From an uncultured Phycisphaerales bacterium (GTDB lineage: Bacteria > Planctomycetota > Phycisphaerae > WQYP01), in NCBI GenBank assembly GCA_903868035.1, contig CAIPTQ010000283.1, positions 1 to 17,508 on the forward strand: a stretch of DNA of 17,508 nt. Direction: 5' to 3'. Shown piece after piece: positions 8,521-15,416 of this stretch (its first letter is position 1; every line of letters begins with the position of its first letter). The position numbers were made by a program, and so were the translations under genes. Under the pieces are notes generated by a model. The model saw nothing but the letters and a program-made list of their open reading frames with translations. It was not told the DNA's origin and ran no database searches.

Positions 8521-9951
8521 CTACTTCAACAGATTCAGCACGCTCTGCGGCGTCGTGTTCGCCTGGGCCAGCACGCTCGTGCCGGCCTGCACCAGGATCT
8601 GGTTCCGCGTCAGGTTGCTCGTCTCGGCCGCAAAATCGGTGTCCCGGATGCTCGATTCGCTCGAGGTCACGTTCTGCAGCGCCACCTGCAGCGAGTCGAT
8701 GTTCGTCTGGAGCGTGTTCTTCTCGAACGCGCCCAGCCGGCCCCGGAGCACCGACACCTGGTTGATCGCCGTGTCGATGATCTGCGACGCCTTGGCCGCG
8801 CTGTTGCGCAGGCTCGCCGAACCCCCGGTCACGATGTCGGTCAGGTAGCCGTTGAGGGCGTTGCCCAGGCGGCTGGCCGACACCGAGCCGATGGCGATGT
8901 TCGCCTGCTGGTTGGATTGCACCTGCTGGCCGAGCTGGAACAGCGCCCCGCCGCCGGTGATCACGAAGCTCTTGGTACCCGTGCCGAAGGCCTGGTCCAG
9001 GTTCACCGACATCGACAGGCTCGCGGTGTTCAGCGTCAGCGACAGGCCGTCGCCGATGGCCTGCGCGCCGTTGATGGCGGCGATGGCGTCGCGTCCGGTG
9101 GCGCGTTGCTGGATCGCGCCGCCGAGGGTCTTGGTGACGAAGGTGGAACGGTCGCCCAGCGCCTGCACCGAGACGAATTCCTTCGAGCCGTAGCTTGTGC
9201 TGTTGAACGTGATGCCCGAGGAGGCGTTGGCGGCGGAGGTGACATGGGCGGACACGCCCGTCGAGTCGCTGATGCGGTTGACGGCGAAGGCGATGGCCGA
9301 GGCCTTGGTCGCGGAGGTGAACGAGAGAATCTGCACCCCCAGGCGCCCGGAGACTTCCAGCGCGATGGACTTGCTGATCGCCGACGCCGCGAAGCGCAGG
9401 GACGCCGTCTGAGCGGACTGCACCACGTTGACCACCACCGGAATCGTGCTGGCCGTGCCAAAGGCCGCGGTGTTGATCTGCACGTCATGCAGCGCCGAGG
9501 TGGCCACGCCGCTGGTGATGTACCCCAGCGAGCCGTCCAGCAGCTTGAGCCCCGCGAAGCTCGTTGAGTTGCTGATGCGCGTGATCGAGGCGATCGCCGA
9601 GTCCACCTGCAATTGGTTGGCCTCGATTTCGTCCGGCGACAGGCCCCCCATGTTCGCCGCCTGCACCACCAGGCCCTTGATCGAGACCAGCAGGTTGGAG
9701 ACCTCGCCCAGGGCGGCGTCCGCCGTGGTGATCACGTTGCTCGCCCGCGTCGAGTTGTCGATCGCCGTCGAGATGCCCTGAATCTCCGCCCGCAGGGTCT
9801 CGCTGGCGATCAAGCCGGCCGGGTCGTCCGAGCCGCTGTTGATGCGCAGCCCGCTGGACAGCCGCTGGAGCGAGGTGCTCAGCGACTTCTGGCTCTTGGC
9901 CAGGTTGGTGTTGGCGATGATCGCGCCGACGTTAGTGTTGATACGAGCCAT
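8521..9951 (-). CDS. fliC: Flagellin
   Basis: Filament subunit, exported through the flagellar type III apparatus. 476 residues. The conserved N-terminal D0/D1 coil spans 1-148: MARINTNVGAIIANTNL, LQRLSSGLRINSGSDDPAG (29-46), ANQLQVDSAIASITRI. The C-terminal D1/D0 coil spans about 380-476: RGRLGAFEKNTLQTNIDSL, SIRDTDFAAETSNLTRNQIL, ending PQSVLNLLK. The surface-exposed centre (150-375) is family-variable; residues 199-235 (VSGRLGVQIL to STGVSAHV) resemble a flagellin IN motif, common in long flagellins. ATG at 9951 has GGAGG 6 nt upstream, and that Shine-Dalgarno is the loop of a hairpin (see the leader feature), so translation is probably under CsrA control. csrA and fliW are the two genes upstream. 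The stop is TAG. A single flagellin is seen here; paralogues elsewhere are possible. Confidence 0.97.
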   Translation of the reverse strand: MARINTNVGAIIANTNLAKSQKSLSTSLQRLSSGLRINSGSDDPAGLIASETLRAEIQGISTAIDNSTRASNVITTADAALGEVSNLLVSIKGLVVQAANMGGLSPDEIEANQLQVDSAIASITRISNSTSFAGLKLLDGSLGYITSGVATSALHDVQINTAAFGTASTIPVVVNVVQSAQTASLRFAASAISKSIALEVSGRLGVQILSFTSATKASAIAFAVNRISDSTGVSAHVTSAANASSGITFNSTSYGSKEFVSVQALGDRSTFVTKTLGGAIQQRATGRDAIAAINGAQAIGDGLSLTLNTASLSMSVNLDQAFGTGTKSFVITGGGALFQLGQQVQSNQQANIAIGSVSASRLGNALNGYLTDIVTGGSASLRNSAAKASQIIDTAINQVSVLRGRLGAFEKNTLQTNIDSLQVALQNVTSSESSIRDTDFAAETSNLTRNQILVQAGTSVLAQANTTPQSVLNLLK

Positions 9952-9953
9952 GA

Positions 9954-9969
9954 CAATCCTCCGTGATTG
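9954..9969 (-). promoter_or_regulatory. Candidate CsrA site: fliC Shine-Dalgarno in a GGA hexaloop
   Basis: On the transcript strand CAATC-ACGGAG-GATTG forms a perfect 5-bp stem with hexaloop ACGGAG; the loop and the first stem G contain the GGAGG Shine-Dalgarno of fliC. The string UCACGGAGGA fits the RsmE/RsmA consensus A/U-CANGGANG-U/A at every position. Bound CsrA would directly block ribosome binding. The pairing is seen in the sequence; binding is inferred. Confidence 0.6.
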
Positions 9970-9990
9970 GTGGGCTGGGGTTTTGGGCCT

Positions 9991-10009
9991 GACGGCATCC
10001 TCTGCCGCC
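9991..10009 (-). promoter_or_regulatory. Candidate second CsrA site in the fliC leader
   Basis: Transcript strand GGCGGC-AGAGGAT-GCCGTC gives a 6-bp stem (one G-U pair) with a 7-nt loop presenting AGGAU; AGGAUG matches the core of the CsrA SELEX consensus. Its GGA is 38 nt upstream of the GGA in the Shine-Dalgarno hairpin, a spacing that would permit one CsrA dimer to bridge both sites, as described for two-site targets such as Bacillus hag. Confidence 0.5.
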
Positions 10010-10116
10010 GTGGCGCGCGTCGCGCCGGTCCAAATCCACGGGATGAACGCTTTATCCGGGCCGGTTCATCGTGCGGCCGTTGCTTGTGCGGCGCCCGCGG
10101 GGACGCCGCGGGTGGT

Positions 10117-10536
10117 TCAGGCCGGAACCGTTCCGGCATGGTTGGCGCCGCCCGCCGGGGGCGGCGCGGGGGGGGGCGTGGTCGAAGAGGGCGCGGGGGC
10201 CGAGCCGTTCGCCGGCAGCACGCCCGACGCGGTGGCCGATTGCGCCGGCAAGGTTGCGGCCTGGTGCCGCAGCGCCGCCGGTATCCGATGCAGGCCCGGA
10301 GGCACCGACTGCCGGCCCGGAGTCCGGGGCAATCCGCCGAAGTCCTCCATCTTCACGCGCGCCGCCTCGCGGTTCTCGCGCTGGATGGCGTCATACACTT
10401 CCTTGCGATGCACCGGGATCGTCGCCGGCGCCGTGATTCCCAGGCGCACCTTGTCGCCCCGGATATCGACGATGGTGATTTCGATGTCATCGCCGATCAT
10501 GATTGTTTCGTCGCGTTGCCGCGAAAGTACGAGCAT
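10117..10536 (-). CDS. csrA: Carbon storage regulator CsrA with long C-terminal tail
   Basis: Dimeric RNA-binding translational regulator that recognises GGA in hairpin loops. The start is ATG 10536 (AAGGAG, 7-nt spacing); the frame runs upstream to 10605 but [10 protein letters not shown] is the universal CsrA start. Core residues 1-60 are canonical: L4 and R6 in strand 1, [24 protein letters not shown], then [12 protein letters not shown] with R44, the key RNA-contact arginine. The protein is 139 residues against about 61 in E. coli; the region after about 65 is a low-complexity Pro/Ala/Ser-rich tail (for instance [15 protein letters not shown]). In FliW-regulated CsrA proteins the segment just after residue 45 binds FliW, but a tail this long is unusual; a frameshift in its G-rich DNA is possible. 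The gene is 203 bp downstream of fliW and 165 bp upstream of fliC. Its own Shine-Dalgarno is in a GGA-loop hairpin. Confidence 0.93.
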   Translation of the reverse strand: MLVLSRQRDETIMIGDDIEITIVDIRGDKVRLGITAPATIPVHRKEVYDAIQRENREAARVKMEDFGGLPRTPGRQSVPPGLHRIPAALRHQAATLPAQSATASGVLPANGSAPAPSSTTPPPAPPPAGGANHAGTVPA

Positions 10537-10539
10537 CTG

Positions 10540-10553
10540 CGGGCTCCTTCCCG
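10540..10553 (-). promoter_or_regulatory. Candidate CsrA autoregulatory site at the csrA Shine-Dalgarno
   Basis: Transcript strand CGGG-AAGGAG-CCCG: a 4-bp GC stem whose hexaloop is the Shine-Dalgarno AAGGAG of csrA, fitting the ANGGAN loop rule. It suggests that CsrA represses its own translation. The stem is short, so chance is a real alternative. Confidence 0.45.
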
Positions 10554-10676
10554 GCCGGGGTCCTGAGACTTTCGTCCAGGCCCGGGCTTGAGAGTGTGAG
10601 ATCATCGCCTAAACCATCCGGCGGGCTTGCTCATCCTGAGTATGGTAGCGCCCGGCGGTGGTGGGTTCTGATCTCG

Positions 10677-10692
10677 GCCGCCTCCGTGCGGC
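10677..10692 (-). promoter_or_regulatory. GGA hexaloop hairpin in the fliW-csrA spacer
   Basis: Transcript strand GCCGC-ACGGAG-GCGGC: a perfect 5-bp GC stem with hexaloop ACGGAG, the same loop as at the fliC Shine-Dalgarno, about 140 nt upstream of the csrA start. No start codon is near it, so it could be an extra CsrA-binding (titration or leader) site. Confidence 0.4.
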
Positions 10693-10714
10693 TCAGATTG
10701 GTATTCACTTGTAC

Positions 10715-10723
10715 ACATCCCTG
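10715..10723 (-). promoter_or_regulatory. CsrA consensus match CAGGGATGT after fliW
   Basis: The minus strand reads CAGGGATGT, identical to the nine-base core CARGGAUGU of the CsrA SELEX consensus, 17 nt past the fliW stop. No strong stem presents it, so it is weaker than the hairpin sites. Confidence 0.3.
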
Positions 10724-10739
10724 GCTATGGTCATCCGGT

Positions 10740-11219
10740 TCAGGCCGACTTGCTCACGTATTGCGGAGCCGCCGTCGGGGCCTGGGGTTTGCCCGCCCGC
10801 TGCAATTGCAGGATCGGGTGGCGGGTCTGGTATTTCTTCTCGCTGATCACCACCTGCATCGCCGCCCGGGTGGTCGCGTGGATCACCAGCGGCCCCTGCA
10901 GGTTGGCCGTGAGCAAATCGCCCACCTTGTTAACGATCACCAGGACGCTGGCCTCCGACAGGTCGGCCAGCGCCAGCTCCTGCCGCGTTTCCTCCCGCAG
11001 CGGCACCTGGTAGTCGGGGACGAACAGCAGCGGATCGGTGACGACGAACGCGAGGTCCGCGGCCTCGACCGACTGGAGCCAGTAAAACGTGGAGTCCGCC
11101 TCGGGCTGGATGAGCACGTACTGGCGGTGCTTGGGAAATCCCAGGATGCCCCGCGCGAACGTGATCGCGCGCTCCGGGTCGACTTCCACGGGTCCGAATC
11201 GTGAGGTTTGAACGAGCAT
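10740..11219 (-). CDS. fliW: Flagellar assembly factor FliW
   Basis: Protein antagonist of CsrA: it binds either flagellin or CsrA and so ties flagellin translation to export. 159 residues from ATG 11219, which has AAGGAG with 7-nt spacing; the open frame upstream (to 11243) starts with residues foreign to the family. Family motifs: FARGILGFPKHRQYVLI near 22-38, FYWLQSVEAADLAFVVTDP near 45-63, FVPDYQVPL, VLVIVNKVG, LTANLQGPLVIHATTRAAMQVV, and EKKYQTRHPI. Length is slightly above Bacillus FliW owing to a basic/Pro/Ala tail. It precedes csrA and fliC on the same strand, the arrangement expected for the FliW-CsrA-flagellin circuit. Its own Shine-Dalgarno is not in a hairpin loop, unlike those of csrA and fliC. 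Confidence 0.95.
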   Translation of the reverse strand: MLVQTSRFGPVEVDPERAITFARGILGFPKHRQYVLIQPEADSTFYWLQSVEAADLAFVVTDPLLFVPDYQVPLREETRQELALADLSEASVLVIVNKVGDLLTANLQGPLVIHATTRAAMQVVISEKKYQTRHPILQLQRAGKPQAPTAAPQYVSKSA

Positions 11220-11304
11220 GAATAAACTCCTTGGCGATCGCATGGTTCCTGGCGGCTTCTTTCGTTGCGTCCGAAAACGACCCCGTTCGGGGCGAGCCTT
11301 TTAG

Positions 11305-11335
11305 TGCAGGAGCGCCGATCGCTCTGGCTCCTGCA
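11305..11335. repeat. 9-bp perfect inverted repeat upstream of fliW
   Basis: TGCAGGAGC (11305-11313) is exactly complementary to 11327-11335, with a 13-nt spacer. It lies in the flgL-fliW gap, about where the predicted fliW transcript would begin. No T run follows on either strand, so it is not called a terminator; it could be an operator or a 5' stabilising hairpin. Confidence 0.35.
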
Positions 11336-11338
11336 TGA

Positions 11339-11365
11339 TTATCGGTCTTTCCTTTACAATATATA
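11339..11365 (-). promoter_or_regulatory. Candidate sigma-28 (FliA) promoter for fliW-csrA-fliC
   Basis: On the minus strand ACCGATAA (11346-11339) matches the sigma-28 -10 element GCCGATAA at 7 of 8 bases. Eleven nt upstream, TATATATT (11365-11358) matches the -35 TAAAGTTT at 5 of 8. The -35 sits in an AT-rich patch between flgL and fliW. Transcription would start near 11332, giving a leader of about 110 nt before fliW. The weak -35 limits confidence. Confidence 0.4.
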
Positions 11366-11381
11366 CACTATATATGTACAT

Positions 11382-13631
11382 TTATTTCAAAAAATCCAGC
11401 AAACTTAAATTCGTCGCCGCCTGCGCCGCCTGCAGGCTCGCCTGGTAGGCCGTCTGCGCCTGCTGGAACCGCGTCGCGGCCTCCGTGAAATCCGTGTCCG
11501 CCAATAATGACAGCGCCTGCTTGAGCTGCGTCTGTTCCCCGGACGCCGCGTCCTGGCGGGCCGAGATGTCCTGTTCCCGCGCCCCCACCATCCCCTGGGC
11601 CTTGATCGCCCGGGCGCTGTCCTTCTGCAAAAGGCCCGCCGCCCGTGTGATGCCGGCATTGTCGTTCCGCAGCAGCGAATCCCGCAGCAGCGCCAAACTC
11701 GAAAACACCCCCTGCGGCTGCAAGGGATTGTTGTCGTCACCCGTGATCACCCCCCCCGCCGTGGCGGCCTTGGCGATGCCCAGTTGCCCCGCAACCGCCG
11801 ACCCGTTCAATGCCGTCACCGTCAGCGTACCCGCGCCCGTGGAGGCGTCCGTCAGCGTGATCCCGTTCCCCGTGGCGTTCAAACTCGCCGTCACCTTGGT
11901 GCCCGCCGCCGCATTCCCGTCGGCATTGTTGATCCGGTTCAGCACATCCTGCACCGTCGCCGCTGCTGGCGTGCCGCTTAAACTCACCGTGAAACTCGTC
12001 CCGTCCCGCCGCGTGATCTTAAAATCATCCGTCGAGAGCGTGATGTCGCCCCCCGTCAACGTGCCCCCTACGCCAGTCTTGAAAATCCCCAGCGCGCTTC
12101 CGCTGTCCACAAAACCATTCCCCGCCGCCACCGCCACGTTCCCGCTTCCGACCGTGGTGTCCGTCAGCGTGATGCCGTTGCCCGCCGCGTTGAGCGCCGC
12201 CGTCACCGTCGTATTCCCCGCCGCCGCATTGATCGCCGCGGCCAGTTGCCCCGGCGTCTTGATCCCATCCACCTGCACCGTGAACTGCGTGCCGTCCGTC
12301 CGCGTCACCACGATCTGCCCCGCCGGCCCCGCCAGCGTCTTACCGATCGGCGTCACGCCGGTGGCATTGTTGAAATCCGCCAGGTTCGTCGCCGCGTTCA
12401 GCGACCGGATACCCAGTTGCTCGGCTGTCTGTCCGCCGTTCTCACCGATCCGCAGCGCCGTCCCCGACAGCGGATTGAACACATTGATCCCCGTCCCATC
12501 TTGATTGATCTCCGCCCGCACGTTCGTCCCCGACCCGTTGATCGCGTTCAGCAAATCCTCCACCGTGTTCAGCCCCGCCAGCCCGATCGTCGCCGTGTTC
12601 GACCCGTTCGACACGATGATCCCCGCCCCGTCCAACCCCGCACCGTTCCGCAGCGCCGCCAGCGGCGTCGTCCCCGTCACCCGCGGCATCAGCCCCGTCC
12701 CCGTCATTGCCGACCCCGCCGCCACTGTCCCGGCAATCCCCAAATCCGCCGCCGCATGCCCGCCCGTCGGATCGCTGAACGTCACGCTCCGCGTCGAATC
12801 CCCATTCACCACCAGCGCCCCGCCGGTCAGCCCCACCGACGCATCCGACCCGGCCGCCGTCAGCCCCGCGTTGATCATGCCCACCACATCCCCCATCGTC
12901 GCCGCCGCGCTCAAATCCACGCTCACGCTCGTCCCCCCAATCGTCACATTCATCGGACCCGCCGCCACCCCCTTCTGCCGCGCTCCGCCCACATCCGCCA
13001 GCCGCGTCGTCCCCGTCAGCGCCGGTGTCAGCGTCTTATACCCCGCCACCTGCGACGACACCGCCCCAAAAGCCTGATCCCCGCTGAGCGTAAAATTGAT
13101 CGTGCTACCCGTCGGCGTCAAAATCCCCTGCTGCGTCGAAGTCCCCGCATACTTATATCCCCCCCCTACCGAAGCGAACGGATCCTGCGTCCCATTCTGC
13201 CCGCCGAAAATCGCCTGCCCCTGGTACCGCTGATTCCCGATGTCCAGCGCCCGCGCCAGCAGCGACGACACCATCTCCGCCTGCGACGCCCGCTCATCCG
13301 CCGACGACCCCGCCCCCAGTTGCTTACTGGCAATCGACTGCGCCTCGCTGATTAACCCGGTCAAATTCCCCAGCGCGTCATCCGCCTGCTTCAAAAATCC
13401 CCCAGCAAATTCCAGGTTGTGTGAATAATTGTCATTGTTCGCAAGCTGCCGCTTCAAGCTCTGGATGTTCAGCGTCGCCCCCGGGTCATCGCTCCCCAGG
13501 TTCAGCCTTTGCCCCGTCGCCAGTTGCTGCTGCACCTTGAGCAGGTTCAACTGCCCATTCTGCAGGGTCGATAGCAGCAGCGTCCCCCGCATCTGCATCG
13601 ACACCCGGCCAATCTGTAACGGCACGCTCAT
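11382..13631 (-). CDS. flgL: Flagellar hook-associated protein 3 (FlgL) with four tandem insert modules
   Basis: Hook-filament junction protein. The N-terminal coil (1-150) shows flagellin-like MRGTLLLSTLQNGQLNLLKV, LATGQRLNLGSDDPGA (37-52) and ALDIGNQRYQGQAIFGGQ (128-145); the C-terminal coil (about 640-749) includes ISARQDAASGEQTQLKQAL and DTDFTEAATRFQQAQTAYQA, ending LLDFLK. The 749 residues are more than twice E. coli FlgL (317). The excess is an insert of four modules of about 85-95 residues, at 211-300, 324-408, 427-516 and 528-619, each ending ADLGI, EQLGI, SALGI or GQLGI and resembling flagellin hook IN motifs (for example VEDLLNAINGSGTNVRAEI). Modules 3 and 4 share NGITLTD and are the closest pair. 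The insert is probably exposed on the junction surface. ATG at 13631 has a short-spaced AGGA and begins 18 bp after the flgK stop. Confidence 0.92.
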   Translation of the reverse strand: MSVPLQIGRVSMQMRGTLLLSTLQNGQLNLLKVQQQLATGQRLNLGSDDPGATLNIQSLKRQLANNDNYSHNLEFAGGFLKQADDALGNLTGLISEAQSIASKQLGAGSSADERASQAEMVSSLLARALDIGNQRYQGQAIFGGQNGTQDPFASVGGGYKYAGTSTQQGILTPTGSTINFTLSGDQAFGAVSSQVAGYKTLTPALTGTTRLADVGGARQKGVAAGPMNVTIGGTSVSVDLSAAATMGDVVGMINAGLTAAGSDASVGLTGGALVVNGDSTRSVTFSDPTGGHAAADLGIAGTVAAGSAMTGTGLMPRVTGTTPLAALRNGAGLDGAGIIVSNGSNTATIGLAGLNTVEDLLNAINGSGTNVRAEINQDGTGINVFNPLSGTALRIGENGGQTAEQLGIRSLNAATNLADFNNATGVTPIGKTLAGPAGQIVVTRTDGTQFTVQVDGIKTPGQLAAAINAAAGNTTVTAALNAAGNGITLTDTTVGSGNVAVAAGNGFVDSGSALGIFKTGVGGTLTGGDITLSTDDFKITRRDGTSFTVSLSGTPAAATVQDVLNRINNADGNAAAGTKVTASLNATGNGITLTDASTGAGTLTVTALNGSAVAGQLGIAKAATAGGVITGDDNNPLQPQGVFSSLALLRDSLLRNDNAGITRAAGLLQKDSARAIKAQGMVGAREQDISARQDAASGEQTQLKQALSLLADTDFTEAATRFQQAQTAYQASLQAAQAATNLSLLDFLK
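11775..13001 (-). repeat. Four tandem IN-like modules within flgL
   Basis: Approximate module coordinates: 12735-13001, 12408-12662, 12084-12353 and 11775-12050. They are recognisable at protein level by an initial beta-strand pair, a VxDxLxxIN-type helix and a terminal LGI. Modules 3 and 4 also align through TAALNAAGNGITLTD versus TASLNATGNGITLTD, which suggests the most recent duplication. Confidence 0.6.
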
Positions 13632-13649
13632 AAGTCCTCAGTGGTCCAC

Positions 13650-15371
13650 TTATCCTACTAGTCCCAAAACCACCTGCATCATCTGGTCCACCACCGTGAT
13701 GAACCGCGCGCTGCCTTCAAAGGCCCGCTGGTACTTGGTCAAATTGATCGCCTCCTCATCCATCGACACTCCGCTGATCGCCTGCTGCTGCGCGTACAGC
13801 GTGTCGTGGATCGCGTTCTGCGCCGTCACGTTGTCCGCCGCATTCTTCGCCTGGGCCGACAGCGTCCCGATGTAATCCCCGTAATACGTCGTCAAACTCT
13901 TCCCCTTGAGCGCCCCCACCGCCGCCCCGCCCGCCAGCGCCAACGCCTGGGCATTGGCATTCGATCCCGCCACATTCCCCCGCCCCGTCGCCAGCAGCGA
14001 CGGATCGCCCGTCAGCACATTGTTCACCGCGATATTCGTCGCATCCGTCCCGGTGAAGAACGTGTTGATCCCCAATGCCGCCAGCGCCCCACTGGAGTCC
14101 TCGCCAAAACTGAACGTCACATTCTGATTGCTGCTGGCGATTACCAGCTTCCCGCTGGCGTTCACCGTCCCCGTCACGATCCCGCCCCCCGCCGCGCTGA
14201 TTGCCGCCGCCAGCGAATTCAAACTCGTCGGCGCCCCCTGCCCCGACAAATTCACCCCGATCTGTTTCGTCGTGATCTCCCCGCCCACCCCATCCTTGAT
14301 GTACAAATTGAACGTCCCATTCTTGGGCGCAAACGCAATCCCCGTCGCCAGGGTTCCCGCATTCAGCGCCGCCGTCGGATCCACCACCGCCGTCGTCCCC
14401 GTGACCGCCGCAAATCCCGTCTGCCCCTGCCCCTGCGTGTGGATCGCGTTCACCGCGCTGATCAGCCCCGCCGCCAGCGTATCCACCGTCGCCACCGCCG
14501 GCGTCAGGTAATTGTCCCGCGCGTTCAAGAGCGCCCCGAGCTTCCCGCCCGTCGCCGCCATCGCATCGCCGTTGTCGCCAAACGTGATCTGCGTGTTCGT
14601 AAATCCGGTCGCCGCATCCGTCACCTGCTTGCTCGACACCCCCCGCGTCGTCGTCCCCGTCACCACCGGCATCGATCCCACCAGCACGTTCACCGTCCCG
14701 CTCCCCTGGTCGATCACCTTGATGTCCATGATCTGCGCCAACTGCCCCAGCGCCACATCCCGCTGGTCCCGCAGTTCATTGGCCATCCCCTGCCCCGCCT
14801 CCAGGCTCGAAATTTTCTGGTTCAAATTCGCGATCCCCTGTACCAGGCCATTCGCCTGCGTCACCAGCACCCCCACCTGCGCCTGGGCGTCCGTCCGCAG
14901 CGTCGTAAGCTGCCCCCGCAAAGACTGCATGTAATCCGCCAGCGACGCCCCGTTCTGCACCACCACCGACCGCTGCGCCGAATTCCCCGGATTCGTCGCC
15001 AGCGTCGAAAAACTGTTGAAGAAGTCCGTCATCCGCCCCGCCAGGTCGCCGGCATTGAGCGCCCCAAACGTCGTTTGGATTTGCCCCAGCAGCGTATCAA
15101 GCGTCTGCGCCCCCTGTTGTTCGCTCGTGGCATCCCGCAAACTTTCGTTGATCGCCGAGTTCGCCTGCCGCTCGATCGAGTCCACCGCCACCCCGCTCCC
15201 CAGGAACTGCCCGTTCCCCAGCGCCACCGGACCCCCCGGCGTCAGCTTCACCGTCTGCCGCGTGTACCCCTCTGTGCCGGCATTGGCGATATTGTTGCCC
15301 GTCACCTGCAAGCCCGTTTGCTGCGCCGCCAGGGACTACCCGCCTAAAGATAATGCGCCCAAAAGACTCAC
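13650..15371 (-). CDS. flgK: Flagellar hook-associated protein 1 (FlgK) with in-frame amber codon 12
   Basis: Hook-filament junction protein, export substrate of the flagellar apparatus. The best start is GTG 15371 with GGAG 5 nt upstream; it reads MSLLGALSLGG, then TAG at 15336-15338, then SLAAQQTGLQVTGNNIANAG in the same frame. Both halves match the conserved FlgK D0 helix, and the amber falls where E. coli FlgK has Ser10. The uninterrupted frame thereafter is of normal length: GTEGYTRQTVKL, QRSVVVQNGASLADYMQSL, NELRDQRDVALGQLAQIMDI, and the C-terminal EEAINLTKYQRAFEGSARFITVVDQMMQVVLGLVG. Restart at the TTG at 15311 would lack a ribosome site and lose the assembly helix. Possible explanations are a true nonsense mutation, a sequence error (for example TCG to TAG) or suppression. 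The downstream codons are undamaged, so inactivation, if real, is recent. flgL follows by 18 bp. Confidence 0.88.
15336..15338 (-). other. In-frame TAG (amber) codon within flgK
   Basis: Reading GGG-TAG-TCC in the flgK frame, 12 codons after the GTG start at 15371. The frame is open and conserved on both sides. TAG also ends fliC and the Uma2 gene in this window, so it is a normal stop here. Confidence 0.85.
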
Positions 15372-15372
15372 T

Positions 15373-15385
15373 GAAGCTCCGCTTC
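15373..15385 (-). promoter_or_regulatory. GGA-loop hairpin at the flgK Shine-Dalgarno
   Basis: Transcript strand GAAGC-GGA-GCTTC: a 5-bp stem with a GGA triloop (or 4 bp with loop CGGAG), holding the GGAG that serves the GTG at 15371. It is a weaker candidate CsrA site than those of fliC and csrA, because CsrA prefers hexaloops beginning with A. Confidence 0.3.
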
Positions 15386-15388
15386 GCT

Positions 15389-15416
15389 AAAAACCTGTGA
15401 ACCTACGCCGGTTCAC
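15389..15416 (-). terminator. Intrinsic-terminator-like hairpin between flgN and flgK
   Basis: On the minus strand GTGAACC-GGCGTA-GGTTCAC (15416-15397) is a perfect 7-bp stem with a 6-nt loop, followed by AGG and TTTTT. It overlaps the flgN stop codon and ends about 18 nt before the flgK start. It may attenuate flgK/flgL expression relative to the upstream genes; the stem is modest, so termination is likely partial. Confidence 0.5.

Noticed and set aside
10050..10054. TAAAG upstream of fliC as a sigma-28 -35 element
   Set aside because: No GCCGATAA-like -10 at the proper spacing.
10537..10605. csrA extended upstream to 10605
   Set aside because: The extra 23 residues are unlike CsrA, and [10 protein letters not shown] at 10536 has a well-spaced AAGGAG.
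11279..11300. CCCC-GAAC-GGGG hairpin followed by TCGTTTT as a terminator
   Set aside because: The stem is only 4-5 bp and lies inside the predicted fliW leader, downstream of the proposed promoter; too weak to call.
13650..15311. flgK starting at TTG 15311
   Set aside because: No Shine-Dalgarno precedes it, and coding similarity to FlgK continues upstream through the TAG to the GTG at 15371; a start here would remove the assembly helix.
15336..15338. Alternative genetic code with TAG as sense
   Set aside because: fliC and the Uma2 gene both end naturally at TAG at the expected protein C-terminus.
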